Shown in pieces: positions 1 through 8,020 of a DNA stretch of 64,000 nucleotides (within the stretch, counting starts at the first letter, position 1; each line of letters starts with the position of its first letter). The notes beneath the pieces are model-generated. The model did not search any database and was not told where the DNA came from. It saw nothing but the letters and a program-made list of their open reading frames with translations. Origin of the DNA: Variovorax sp. PAMC26660 (GTDB taxonomy: Bacteria; Pseudomonadota; Gammaproteobacteria; Burkholderiales; Burkholderiaceae_C); contig NZ_CP060295.1 of assembly GCF_014302995.1 (NCBI RefSeq), positions 3,897,501 to 3,961,500 of the forward strand, written 5' to 3'. Made by a program: the position numbers and the translations under genes.

Positions 1-2
1 TG

Positions 3-710
3 CGCCTGCGAGAAGACAAGAGCTGGCAGGCCGTCGGCCGCCCGATTCCCGCCTTCGCCAGCATGATGACCGAGTACGCCGATCCGCGTGCCGCACCCGA
101 GATGCTCACGCTGCGCGAGCAGATGCGCTCCTGGCGCTTCTACGATCACTTCCGTTCCGACGCCGACGCGCCCGCGCGCCAGCCGCAGCTCGGCACCTAC
201 ACGCCGGTGCTCGCCAACGACGGCGCCGATCTGGCCGCGGCGCTGCAGACCATCCGCGAGATCGGTGACGACGAAGCGCTCGACCGCGCCGTCGACGACG
301 CCTTCCCGGGCGCCCGCATCGAGATCCGCGTGGTCGAGGACCGCTTCGAGACCCTGATGCACCAGCACGGTCTGCTGCGTCCGCTGACCGCCGCAGAGCT
401 TTCGGACGGCACGCTGCGCTACCTTCTCTGGATCGCCGCGCTGCTCACGCCCCGGTCGCCGTCGCTGCTGGTGCTCAACGAGCCCGAAACCAGCCTGCAC
501 CCAGACCTGCTGCCCGCACTTGGGCGCCTCATTGCGCAGGCGGCGCGTGGGTCGCAGGTGATCGTGGTGTCGCACGCGGCGCGCCTGATCGCTGCGCTCG
601 AAGACGGCGAAGACCTGCAATCGGTGGTGCTCGAAAAGCAGTTCGGCGAAACCCGCATCGCGAACCTCGACATGAGCGAGATTCCGCGCTGGGAGTGGCC
701 CGCGCGGTAG
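3..710 (+). CDS. AAA family ATPase, 3' portion (5' end outside window)
   Basis: The reading frame is open from the first bases of the window, so only the C-terminal 235 residues are visible and the start lies upstream. Seen: an ABC/SMC-type signature LSDGTLRYL, followed about 25 residues later by a Walker B stretch LLVLNEPETSLHP and a switch histidine in VIVVSHAARL. This arrangement is typical of the stand-alone AAA_21/RecF-like ATPases, which are not transporter subunits. The P-loop must lie upstream. It ends 16 bp before the stop codon of the convergent binding-protein gene. The biological role cannot be assigned; such ATPases are often annotated only as predicted ATPases, some in defence or DNA repair contexts. 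Confidence 0.85.
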   Translation, partial: RLREDKSWQAVGRPIPAFASMMTEYADPRAAPEMLTLREQMRSWRFYDHFRSDADAPARQPQLGTYTPVLANDGADLAAALQTIREIGDDEALDRAVDDAFPGARIEIRVVEDRFETLMHQHGLLRPLTAAELSDGTLRYLLWIAALLTPRSPSLLVLNEPETSLHPDLLPALGRLIAQAARGSQVIVVSHAARLIAALEDGEDLQSVVLEKQFGETRIANLDMSEIPRWEWPAR

Positions 711-726
711 CCGGGACGGCGCTGGC

Positions 727-1659
727 CTACTCGGCCTTCACCTTCATCGTCTGGATGATCGTTTCGAGTTGCGCGCTCATCGGCAGGTCGATGCTTGCGC
801 CCGAGGGCAGCTTGCGCAGGAACCAGCGCTTGTATTGCCGGTCGATTTCGCCGTCTTCCGCCAGCACCTGGAAGGTATCGATGACGAGCTTGTTCAGTTG
901 CGCGTCGCCCTTGCGGTACATGATCCCGTAGGGGTCGTAGGAGAGGAAGTCGCCGACCACCTCGTAGTCGGCCTTGGCGGCGTCCTGTGCGATCAGGCCG
1001 TAGAGCAGCACATCGTCGGTGGCGAAGGCGTCGGCCTGGCCGCTCTTCACGAGCCCGAAGGATTCGGCGTGGTCGCGCGCCACCTGCAACTGGATGCCGA
1101 GCTTGAACTTCTCCGAAAGGTCGCGCAGCGTCTTCTCGTTGGTGGTGCCGGCCGTCACCGCCACCTTCTTGCCGGCCAGGTCGCGGAAGGACTTGATCGG
1201 CGATCCCTTCTTCACCAGCACCTTGGTGCCCGAGACGAACATCGTCGGCGAGAAGCTCACGCGCTTCTGGCGTTCGAGATTGTTGGTGGTCGAGCCGCAT
1301 TCCAGGTCGACCTTGCCGCTGGCGACCGCGTCGATGCGCGAATCGGAAGTCACGGGCACCCACTTGATCGCGAGGCTCTTGTTCACCGCGTCCTCGACGG
1401 CCGTCACCAGTGCGCGGCAGAGTTCGATCGAATAGCCGATGGGCTCCTTGCGCGCATTGAGGTACGAGAAGGGCACCGACGACTCGCGGTAGCCGATGGT
1501 GATGGCGCCGGTCTCGCGCGCCTTGGCCAGGGTGCCGGTCAGTGTTGTCAGGCCCTGGTCTTGCGCTTGCGCCGGCCCGGCAGCGAGGGCTGCGGCCGCC
1601 AGCAGCAAGGCGACCAGGAAACGCGGCAGCGGGCCTGTGCGCTTCATGGCGTGGCTCAT
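727..1659 (-). CDS. Periplasmic amino-acid-binding protein (GltI-like)
   Basis: Family 3 extracellular solute-binding protein, about 310 aa, that binds amino acids (glutamate/aspartate type) in the periplasm. A signal peptide (MKRTGPLPRF, a leucine/alanine-rich core, then AQAQ) starts at the internal Met at 1647. The start at 1659 is chosen because it forms an ATGA overlap with the dctA stop, implying translational coupling. The mature part shows the usual fold: GAITIGYRESSVPFSY near the N-terminus, the SIELCRALV helix and GSTTNNLERQKRVSFSPTMF. No ABC permease or ATPase lies beside it. Its only partner is the overlapping symporter gene, which is odd for this family. Substrate is inferred. Confidence 0.88.
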   Translation of the reverse strand: MSHAMKRTGPLPRFLVALLLAAAALAAGPAQAQDQGLTTLTGTLAKARETGAITIGYRESSVPFSYLNARKEPIGYSIELCRALVTAVEDAVNKSLAIKWVPVTSDSRIDAVASGKVDLECGSTTNNLERQKRVSFSPTMFVSGTKVLVKKGSPIKSFRDLAGKKVAVTAGTTNEKTLRDLSEKFKLGIQLQVARDHAESFGLVKSGQADAFATDDVLLYGLIAQDAAKADYEVVGDFLSYDPYGIMYRKGDAQLNKLVIDTFQVLAEDGEIDRQYKRWFLRKLPSGASIDLPMSAQLETIIQTMKVKAE

Positions 1660-2963
1660 GCGTGGGCCGGGTGGGCGAGGGTGGCGTCGCCTTCCGCGTC
1701 CAGCGCCCGCGCATTGACCTCGGCGTCGCTCTCGGAGAGCAGTTCGCCTTCCCATTTGGCGACCACCGCGGTGGCGATGGAGTTGCCCACCGCGTTGGTG
1801 GCCGAGCGGCCCATGTCCAGGAAGGTGTCCACGCCCAGGATCAGCAGCAGGCCGGCCTCGGGAATGTCGAAGTGGTTCAGCGTGGCGGCAATCACCACCA
1901 GCGAGGCGCGCGGTACGCCGGCCATGCCCTTGGAGGTGAGCATCAGGATCAGCAGCATCGTGATCTGGGTGCTGATCGGCATGTGGATGTCGTAGGCCTG
2001 TGCGATGAACAGCACGGCGAAGGTGCAATACATCATCGAGCCGTCGAGGTTGAACGAGTAGCCCATCGGCATCACGAAGCTGGAGATCTTGCGCTTGACG
2101 CCGAAACGGTCGAGCGCCTGCAGGATCTTGGGGTACGCCGCTTCGGAGCTTGCCGTGGCGAAGGACAGCAGGAAGGCTTCCTTGATGAGCACCAGCAGCT
2201 TGAACACGCGCGGCCCGAGGAACACGAAACCCGCCAGCACCAGAACGCCCCAAAGCACGAACAGGCCCAGGTAGAAGTCGCCCATGAACACCGCGAACTT
2301 GAGCAGGATGCCCAGGCCGTTCACTGCCACCGTGGCGGCCATGGCGGCCATCACGGCCAGCGGCGCGAGCTTCATCACGTAGCCCGTGATCTTCAGCATG
2401 GCGTGCGAGAGCTCTTCGATGGCCGACACCAGCGTCTTGGCCTTGTCGCCGAGCGAGGCGAGGGCCACGCCGAAGAACATCGAGAACACCACGATCTGCA
2501 AAATCTCGTTGTTGGCCAGCGCCTCGATGAAGGACTTGGGCACCGCGTGATAGACGAAATCCCTGAAGGTGAACTTCGAGGTGGCGAGGTTGGTCGAGGC
2601 CCCGATGTCCGGCAGCGGCAGCCCGAGGTTTTCGCCGGGCTTGAGCAGGTTGGCCATGATCAGGCCGATGATCAGCGAGATCAGCGATGCGGTGACGAAC
2701 CAGCCCAGCGACTTGCCGAACACGCGGCCCACCGACTTGGCGTCGCCCATGTGCGCGATGCCCACCACCAGCGTGGAAAACACCAGCGGCCCGATCAGCA
2801 TCTTGATGAGGCGCAGGAACACATCCGAGACGATGGAGACGTAATCTGCGATCTCTTTCGCCGAGCTTTTGTTCGGAAAGCTCGTGAAGATCATGTAGCC
2901 GATGAAGATGCCAAGCACCATGGCGATCAGGATCCAGGCGGCCATCGGCAGCTTTTTCTTCAT
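1656..2963 (-). CDS. dctA: Dicarboxylate/amino acid:cation symporter (DctA/GltP family)
   Basis: Inner-membrane secondary carrier of the DAACS (SDF) family, 435 aa, the expected length. It takes up C4-dicarboxylates or glutamate/aspartate with H+ or Na+. Seen: an N-terminal membrane segment after MKKK, the SSEAAYPK serine motif of hairpin HP1, GYSFNLDGSMMY, GMAGVPRAS of HP2, and the family signature region DTFLDMGRSATNAVGNSIAT. The start at 2963 follows a GGGGAT ribosome-binding site; a longer upstream reading is non-coding shadow. The stop overlaps the start of the downstream binding-protein gene by 4 bp. Whether it prefers dicarboxylates or amino acids cannot be read from the sequence; the linked amino-acid-binding protein hints at the latter. 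Confidence 0.92.
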   Translation of the reverse strand: MKKKLPMAAWILIAMVLGIFIGYMIFTSFPNKSSAKEIADYVSIVSDVFLRLIKMLIGPLVFSTLVVGIAHMGDAKSVGRVFGKSLGWFVTASLISLIIGLIMANLLKPGENLGLPLPDIGASTNLATSKFTFRDFVYHAVPKSFIEALANNEILQIVVFSMFFGVALASLGDKAKTLVSAIEELSHAMLKITGYVMKLAPLAVMAAMAATVAVNGLGILLKFAVFMGDFYLGLFVLWGVLVLAGFVFLGPRVFKLLVLIKEAFLLSFATASSEAAYPKILQALDRFGVKRKISSFVMPMGYSFNLDGSMMYCTFAVLFIAQAYDIHMPISTQITMLLILMLTSKGMAGVPRASLVVIAATLNHFDIPEAGLLLILGVDTFLDMGRSATNAVGNSIATAVVAKWEGELLSESDAEVNARALDAEGDATLAHPAHA

Positions 2964-3128
2964 GCGTATCCCCTTTGTCGTGTAAGAGTGGTTTTCTCGA
3001 ATGCACGGGACCGACCTGCACGTTGTCCCCCATGCAAGCAGCCACAGGGTATCCAAGAAGGCCCCGGGCACGCAATGGCTCGATGCCAAATCCGTGCCAT
3101 GAAGCGCCCGCTGCCTACAATTCCTCAC

Positions 3129-3962
3129 ATGGAAATCAGCTCGATCGAGTTTCGCGGCCAGCCCGCCTTGCGTGCCGTGGGCGCCGATGGAAGCCACCTC
3201 ACGGTGGCTTTGCATGGCGCGCAGGTGCTCTCATGGGCCACGGCCGACGCAGTGGAAAGGCTCTATCTGAGCCCGCGCGCCGTGTTCGACGGGCAGGCGG
3301 CCATTCGCGGCGGCGTGCCCATTTGCTGCCCCCAGTTCAACCAGCGCGGCATGTTGCCCAAGCATGGATTCATGCGTAATTTGCCTTGGGCACAGGAGCC
3401 TGCGGGCACGCCCGACACCTTGCGGCTGACGCTGCGCGACAGCGAAGCCACCCGCCAGATCTGGCCGCACGCTTTTGAGGCGCGGCTCGACGTCACGCTG
3501 TCCGCAGGCCAACTGCGCACGGCACTCAGCCTGACCAACATCGACCATGCGCCCTGGACCTTCGCCGCCGCGCTGCATACGTACCTGCGGGTCGACGACA
3601 TCGCCGAGGTCCGCCTCGAAGGCCTGCAGGGCGCCAACCGCTGGGATTCGCTGCGCGATGACCGCCATGTGGAAACCGCGGCGGCCCTGCATTTCGATGC
3701 CGAGTTCGACAGCGTCTACGCCGCGCCCACCAAGCCGCTGCGGCTGGTGCAGCCCGGCGGCACGCTCGAAATTTCGCAAAGCGCGAGCTGCAGCGAAACC
3801 GTGGTCTGGAACCCCGGCGCTGTGCTCGGTGCGAAACTCGCCGACATGCCCGAAGACGGCTATCGCCACATGCTGTGCGTCGAAGCGGCGCGCATCGACG
3901 AGCCGGTGCTGCTGGCCCCCGGCGCCCAATGGCAGGGCTGGCAACAGCTTCGCGTTCTCTGA
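3129..3962 (+). CDS. D-hexose-6-phosphate mutarotase (GalM/YeaD-like)
   Basis: Aldose-1-epimerase superfamily protein, 277 aa, of the YeaD/D-hexose-6-phosphate mutarotase branch, which interconverts alpha and beta anomers of hexose phosphates in the cytoplasm. Seen: [20 protein letters not shown] (the catalytic histidine region), AALHTYLRV, and CVEAARI near the C-terminus (the catalytic glutamate region). The Met at 3129 is chosen because the beta-sandwich begins immediately after it (EISSIEFRG). The upstream region of the same frame runs antisense through dctA and is not coding. It lies 20 bp upstream of hisF on the same strand and is probably co-transcribed with it, a neighbour unrelated to histidine synthesis. 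Confidence 0.88.
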   Translation: MEISSIEFRGQPALRAVGADGSHLTVALHGAQVLSWATADAVERLYLSPRAVFDGQAAIRGGVPICCPQFNQRGMLPKHGFMRNLPWAQEPAGTPDTLRLTLRDSEATRQIWPHAFEARLDVTLSAGQLRTALSLTNIDHAPWTFAAALHTYLRVDDIAEVRLEGLQGANRWDSLRDDRHVETAAALHFDAEFDSVYAAPTKPLRLVQPGGTLEISQSASCSETVVWNPGAVLGAKLADMPEDGYRHMLCVEAARIDEPVLLAPGAQWQGWQQLRVL

Positions 3963-3982
3963 TTTCTTACCGGTTCATTCCC

Positions 3983-4762
3983 ATGCTTGCCAAACGCATC
4001 ATTCCCTGCCTCGACGTCACCGGCGGTCGTGTCGTCAAGGGCGTCAATTTCCTCGAACTGCGCGACGCCGGTGATCCGGTGGAGATTGCCGCGCGCTACA
4101 ACGCGCAGGGCGCAGATGAACTCACCTTCCTCGACATCACCGCCACCAGCGACGGCCGCGACCTGATCCTGCCGATCATCGAGGCGGTGGCTTCGCAGGT
4201 CTTCATTCCGCTGACCGTGGGTGGTGGCGTGCGTACCGTGGCGGACGTTCGGCGGCTGCTCAACGCGGGCGCCGACAAGACCAGTTTCAATTCGGCCGCC
4301 ATCGCCGATCCGCGGGTGATCAACGACGCTTCGCAGAAGTACGGCGCGCAGTGCATCGTGGTGGCCATCGATGCCAAGCGCCGCAGCCCCGAAGATGCGG
4401 CCACGCGCGGCGCGGGCTGGGACGTCTACAGCCACGGCGGGCGCAAGAACACCGGCCTCGATGCCGTCGAGTGGGCGACCGAGATGGTTCGCCGGGGCGC
4501 GGGCGAGATCCTGCTGACCAGCATGGACCGCGACGGCACCAAGAGCGGCTTCGACCTGGCGCTGACCCGCGCGGTGAGCGATGCGGTCAACGTGCCGGTG
4601 ATCGCCTCGGGCGGCGTCGGCAACCTCGACGACCTGGCCGATGGCATCCAGACCGGCGGCGCCGATGCGGTGCTGGCGGCCAGCATCTTTCACTACGGCG
4701 AATACACGGTCGGGCAGGCCAAGGCCCGCATGGCCGAGCGCGGTATCCCTGTGCGCAGCTGA
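3983..4762 (+). CDS. hisF: Imidazole glycerol phosphate synthase cyclase subunit HisF
   Basis: (beta/alpha)8 cyclase subunit, 259 aa, which with HisH glutaminase converts PRFAR and ammonia into imidazole glycerol phosphate and AICAR. Seen: [12 protein letters not shown] with the catalytic Asp at residue 11, the [11 protein letters not shown] strand, [14 protein letters not shown], the second catalytic Asp in VVAIDAKR, and the phosphate-binding loop [12 protein letters not shown]. It starts at the Met at 3983; no strong Shine-Dalgarno is visible, consistent with coupling to upstream translation. It is followed 31 bp later by hisI and then hisE. hisH and hisA, usually directly upstream, are absent here, so the his operon is split in this genome. 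Confidence 0.97.
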   Translation: MLAKRIIPCLDVTGGRVVKGVNFLELRDAGDPVEIAARYNAQGADELTFLDITATSDGRDLILPIIEAVASQVFIPLTVGGGVRTVADVRRLLNAGADKTSFNSAAIADPRVINDASQKYGAQCIVVAIDAKRRSPEDAATRGAGWDVYSHGGRKNTGLDAVEWATEMVRRGAGEILLTSMDRDGTKSGFDLALTRAVSDAVNVPVIASGGVGNLDDLADGIQTGGADAVLAASIFHYGEYTVGQAKARMAERGIPVRS

Positions 4763-4793
4763 GCTTCAAGGGTCTTTTTCTATCCCTGACAAT

Positions 4794-5189
4794 ATGCCGA
4801 TGAATTGGCTCGATGAAGTGAAATGGGACGCGAACGGCCTGGTGCCGGTCATCGCGCAGGAACAAGGCAGCAACGACGTGCTGATGTTCGCCTGGATGAA
4901 CCGCGAGGCGCTCGAAAAGACCGCCGAGCTGGGCCGCGCGGTGTATTTCAGCCGCTCGCGCAACAAGCTGTGGTTCAAGGGCGAGGAATCGGGTCACGTG
5001 CAGACCGTGCACGAGATCCGGCTCGATTGCGACAACGACGTGGTGCTGCTCAAGGTCACCCAGCTCGGGCACGAGCCCGGGATCGCCTGCCACACCGGCC
5101 GCCACAGTTGCTTTTTCAGCAAGTACGAGAAGGGCCAGTGGACCGTGGTCGAACCGGTCTTGAAAGACCCGGAGTCGATCTACAAATGA
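4794..5189 (+). CDS. hisI: Phosphoribosyl-AMP cyclohydrolase HisI
   Basis: 131-aa cyclohydrolase that opens the purine ring of PR-AMP, the third step of histidine synthesis. Seen: NWLDEVKWD at the N-terminus, the active-site segment AYFSRSR-like ([11 protein letters not shown]), and the zinc-binding [10 protein letters not shown] near residue 100 with its two Cys and the intervening His. Two in-frame Met codons (4794 and 4800) are possible starts; the first is used here. It is a separate gene from hisE, unlike the fused HisIE of enterics, and its stop overlaps the hisE start in an ATGA, indicating coupled translation. Confidence 0.96.
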   Translation: MPMNWLDEVKWDANGLVPVIAQEQGSNDVLMFAWMNREALEKTAELGRAVYFSRSRNKLWFKGEESGHVQTVHEIRLDCDNDVVLLKVTQLGHEPGIACHTGRHSCFFSKYEKGQWTVVEPVLKDPESIYK

Positions 5190-5566
5190 CGGCCACCGTG
5201 AACACCTCCGACGCCCTTGCACGCCTGGCTGAGGTCATAGAGACCCGCCTGCCCGCGCGCGGCGGCGACCCCGAAAAGAGCTATGTGGCGCGCCTGCTGC
5301 ACAAGGGCCCCGATGCCTTCCTCAAGAAGATCGGCGAGGAAGCCACCGAAGTCGTGATGGCCGCGAAAGACGCCGACCACGGCGGCGACCGCTCGAAAAT
5401 AGTGAACGAAGTGGCCGACCTGTGGTTCCACACCATGGTGGCGCTCGCGCACTACGGTTTCTCGCCGGCCGACGTGGTCGCGGAGCTGGAGCGCCGCGAA
5501 GGCACCAGCGGCATCGAGGAAAAAGCCTTGCGCAAGGTGCACGCCCGCGAGGCTGGCAACGACTGA
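5186..5566 (+). CDS. hisE: Phosphoribosyl-ATP diphosphatase HisE
   Basis: 126-aa all-alpha NTP pyrophosphohydrolase of the MazG-like superfamily that removes pyrophosphate from PR-ATP, the second histidine step. Seen: [13 protein letters not shown], the metal-binding helix [14 protein letters not shown] with its acidic residues, and the second acidic helix [14 protein letters not shown]. The start codon overlaps the hisI stop by 4 bp. The C-terminal [14 protein letters not shown] is typical. The next gene, for a membrane protein, starts 10 bp downstream, so the transcript probably continues. Confidence 0.96.
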   Translation: MTATVNTSDALARLAEVIETRLPARGGDPEKSYVARLLHKGPDAFLKKIGEEATEVVMAAKDADHGGDRSKIVNEVADLWFHTMVALAHYGFSPADVVAELERREGTSGIEEKALRKVHAREAGND

Positions 5567-5576
5567 AAGGACCCTT

Positions 5577-5966
5577 ATGGCCAACGACATCGTGAACGTG
5601 GAACCCGACGACTCCCTCAAGACCTGGGGCTGGGTCAGCTATATCCTGCACCTGATCGTGGCCATCGGCGCCGTGCTGCCGGGCGCGCAGGCCTCGGTGC
5701 TGCTGCTGTTGGTGGCGCTGGTGATCGACTTCGTGAAGCGCGACGACGCAGCCGGCACTTGGCAGGCGTCGCACTTCAGCTGGCGCATCCGCTCGGTGCT
5801 CTGGGCCGGCCTGGCCTACATCCTCACGGCCTGGCTCTGGCTGCTGTTTCTGGTGCCTGGCTGGATCGCCTGGAGCCTGATTTCGCTGTGGTTTCTCTAC
5901 CGGATCGTGAAAGGCATGATCCGCATGAACGACAGCCGCCCCATGGAACCCAAAGATGTCATCTGA
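5577..5966 (+). CDS. DUF4870-like small inner-membrane protein
   Basis: 129-aa protein with three to four hydrophobic segments (about residues 17-50, 77-97 and 98-115) and short charged loops. It resembles the DUF4870 family of small membrane proteins, whose function is unknown. Seen: LKTWGWVSYILHLIVAIGAVLPG near the N-terminus and a conserved DFVKRDDAAGTWQASHF loop. It starts 10 bp after hisE with an AAAGGA ribosome-binding site, and its 3' end overlaps the HIT gene by 11 bp, so it sits in one transcription unit between histidine synthesis and the HIT hydrolase. No function is proposed. Confidence 0.85.
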   Translation: MANDIVNVEPDDSLKTWGWVSYILHLIVAIGAVLPGAQASVLLLLVALVIDFVKRDDAAGTWQASHFSWRIRSVLWAGLAYILTAWLWLLFLVPGWIAWSLISLWFLYRIVKGMIRMNDSRPMEPKDVI

Positions 5967-6315
5967 CCCGAACTGCGTCTTCTGCAAAATCATCGAAGGC
6001 AAGATCCCCTCGCGCAAGGTCTACGAAGACGACGATCTGTTCGGCTTTCACGACATCTCGCCCTGGGCGCCGGTGCATTTCATGCTGGTGCCCAAGAAGC
6101 ACATCGCTTCGATGGCGCAGCTGACACCTGACGACGCGGCGCTGATGGGCAAGATCATGACCCTGGCGCCCAAACTGGCTTTGGAGCAGGGCTGCCGGCC
6201 CTATCCGGACGGCGGATACCGGGTCGTCGTCAATACCGGCACCGAGGGCGGGCAGGAGGTTCACCATCTCCATGTCCATGTCATGGGCGGTCCCCGGCCA
6301 TGGCTTCGCGGCTGA
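5956..6315 (+). CDS. hinT: HIT family purine nucleoside phosphoramidase (HinT-like)
   Basis: 119-aa histidine-triad protein of the Hint branch, a cytoplasmic dimer that hydrolyses adenosine phosphoramidates. Seen: the N-terminal CVFCKIIEGKIPS with its zinc-type cysteine pair, DDLFGFHDISPWAPVH, VPKKHI, and the HIT motif HHLHVHVMGG with the catalytic histidine. The short C-terminal PRPWLRG fits Hint proteins. It overlaps the membrane-protein gene by 11 bp and precedes tatA by 65 bp. That gap carries a TAAAAT -10-like hexamer, so tatA may also have its own promoter. Confidence 0.94.
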   Translation: MSSDPNCVFCKIIEGKIPSRKVYEDDDLFGFHDISPWAPVHFMLVPKKHIASMAQLTPDDAALMGKIMTLAPKLALEQGCRPYPDGGYRVVVNTGTEGGQEVHHLHVHVMGGPRPWLRG

Positions 6316-6380
6316 GCCGCATTAAGCCAAACTGTCACATTCCGCCCGACTAAAATCGGACACATTCTTAGGAGTCTTCC

Positions 6381-6632
6381 ATGGGTTCTTTCTCTATCTG
6401 GCACTGGCTGATCGTGCTGCTCGTCGTGGTCATGATCTTCGGCACCAAGAAGTTGCGGAACATGGGTTCGGACCTCGGTGGCGCCGTCAAGGGCTTCAAG
6501 GACGGCATGAAAGAAGGCGGTTCTTCTGCCGACGCTTCCGCCGCCTCGTCGGCCCCGGCCCAGCAAGTGACCGGCCAGCCGGCCAACAGCGACAAGCCGA
6601 CCATCGACGTCGAAGCGCGTCAGAAGTCCTGA
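6381..6632 (+). CDS. tatA: Sec-independent translocase subunit TatA
   Basis: 83-aa TatA, the pore-forming subunit of the twin-arginine export pathway. Seen: a single N-terminal transmembrane helix (about residues 6-22) followed by the hinge [10 protein letters not shown] and an amphipathic helix containing [12 protein letters not shown], then an Ala/Ser-rich, probably disordered tail. AGGAG precedes the start by 9 bp (TAGGAGTCTTCC-ATG). It is the first gene of tatABC. Two beta-propeller proteins elsewhere in the window carry twin-arginine leaders and are candidate substrates. Confidence 0.96.
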   Translation: MGSFSIWHWLIVLLVVVMIFGTKKLRNMGSDLGGAVKGFKDGMKEGGSSADASAASSAPAQQVTGQPANSDKPTIDVEARQKS

Positions 6633-6648
6633 GCACGGGCACCGCAAC

Positions 6649-7116
6649 GTGTTCGACCTGGGCATTGAGAAGCTGGCGCTGATCGGCGTCGTGGCGCTGA
6701 TCGTCATCGGGCCGGAAAAGCTGCCGCGCGTGGCCCGCACCGTCGGCACCTTGCTCGGCAAGGCACAGCGCTATGTGAGCGACGTCAAGGCCGAGGTCAA
6801 TCGCTCGATGGAGCTCGACGAGCTTCGCAAGATGAAGACCACCGTCGAGGATGCGGCGCGCGACGTCGAGCACACCATCCACACCGGCGCGAGCGACTTC
6901 GAGAAGCAATTCTCCGGGTCGGGCGAAACGCTTTCGGCGCTGGCCGAGCCCGAGGCTTCGGTGCCCGAATACAGGCACCCTCGCAAGAACTGGCGCCTGA
7001 AGCAGGGCGCCACGCCGCAGTGGTACAAGGCGCGCAACGGCGTGCGCACCAAGGCGCTGTCGGGTGCGGCGCGGGTTGCGCGCTTCCGCCCGCACACGAT
7101 CAACAAGATCAACTAG
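6649..7116 (+). CDS. tatB: Sec-independent translocase subunit TatB
   Basis: 155-aa TatB, which with TatC forms the receptor for twin-arginine signal peptides. Translation begins at a GTG codon (6649) so that the protein starts [18 protein letters not shown], the canonical N-terminus; no ATG fits. Seen: one transmembrane helix, the conserved [14 protein letters not shown] hinge, and a long amphipathic helix with [20 protein letters not shown]. The C-terminal basic tail ([17 protein letters not shown]) is longer than in E. coli alignments I recall but usual for Comamonadaceae. It lies 16 bp after tatA and 66 bp before tatC. Confidence 0.95.
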   Translation: MFDLGIEKLALIGVVALIVIGPEKLPRVARTVGTLLGKAQRYVSDVKAEVNRSMELDELRKMKTTVEDAARDVEHTIHTGASDFEKQFSGSGETLSALAEPEASVPEYRHPRKNWRLKQGATPQWYKARNGVRTKALSGAARVARFRPHTINKIN

Positions 7117-7182
7117 CGCATCCACAACACCGCGTTCTGCACGCGCCGCACGCCGGCCGACGTCACGCTATCTTCTTTTCCA

Positions 7183-8001
7183 ATGGCCGATTCCGACAAC
7201 AAGAACAAAGACAAAGAAGACGAGCTGGCGGGCACCGAACAGCCGTTCGTGGCGCACCTGGTCGAGCTTCGCGACCGCCTGCTTTATTGCGTCTATGGCC
7301 TCGTGATCGCGGGCATCCTGCTGTCCATCTGGCCGGGGCCGGGCGGGCTGATCGACATCATCGCGATGCCGATCAAGGCCCACATGCCGCACGACGCGAA
7401 GCTGATCGCGATCGGCGTGTTCTCGCCGTTCTTCGTGCCGCTCAAGGTGCTGATGATGGCGGCCGTGCTGCTGGCTTTGCCCTGGCTCATGTACCAGGCA
7501 TGGATGTTCGTGGCGCCGGGGCTCTACAGCCACGAAAAGAAGTTCGCGTTGCCGCTGATCTTCTTCGGCAGCCTGCTGGCCTACGGGGGCATCGCCTTCG
7601 TGCAGCTCTTCGTGCTGGACAAGATGTTCAGCTTCATCCAGCGCTTTGCGCCTGCCGCGGTGCAGGCGACGCCGGACATTTCCTCGTACGTCGAGGCGAT
7701 CCTGTCGCTCTACATCGCGTTCGGCGTTGCCTTCCAGGTGCCTATCGTGGTGATGCTGCTGGTGCGCTTCGAGCTGGTGACCATCGACAAGCTGAAGTCC
7801 TTCCGCGGCTACTTCATCGTGGTGGCCTTCGTGGTGGCAGCCGTGCTCACGCCGCCCGACGTGGTGTCGCAACTTGCGCTGGCTGTGCCGATGTGCCTGC
7901 TGTATGAAGTGGGCATCATCGGTGCCCGCTACTTCGCGAGCTCGGGCAAGAAGTCCGAAGAGGAAGAAAAAGAAAACGCCGATTCCTCGGCGTCTTCCTG
8001 A
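7183..8001 (+). CDS. tatC: Sec-independent translocase subunit TatC
   Basis: 272-aa polytopic TatC, the core receptor of twin-arginine export. Seen: the signal-peptide recognition segment FVAHLVELRDRLLY before the first transmembrane helix, six hydrophobic segments, and the TPPDVVSQLALAVPMCLLYEVGI region. The last 20 residues are strongly acidic (KKSEEEEKE). It is the last gene of tatABC and is convergent with the protease gene, the two stop codons being separated by 19 bp. Confidence 0.96.
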   Translation: MADSDNKNKDKEDELAGTEQPFVAHLVELRDRLLYCVYGLVIAGILLSIWPGPGGLIDIIAMPIKAHMPHDAKLIAIGVFSPFFVPLKVLMMAAVLLALPWLMYQAWMFVAPGLYSHEKKFALPLIFFGSLLAYGGIAFVQLFVLDKMFSFIQRFAPAAVQATPDISSYVEAILSLYIAFGVAFQVPIVVMLLVRFELVTIDKLKSFRGYFIVVAFVVAAVLTPPDVVSQLALAVPMCLLYEVGIIGARYFASSGKKSEEEEKENADSSASS

Positions 8002-8020
8002 TCCGGACTATTCCGCAGGC

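Noticed and set aside
727..3075. Apparent 782-codon minus-strand frame joining upstream sequence to the binding protein
   Set aside because: Its first part is an out-of-frame reading of dctA. The binding protein starts at 1659 on the dctA stop.
1542..3128. Plus-strand open frame running into the mutarotase gene
   Set aside because: It is antisense to dctA with His/Arg/Gln-rich low-quality sequence. The mutarotase fold begins at 3129.
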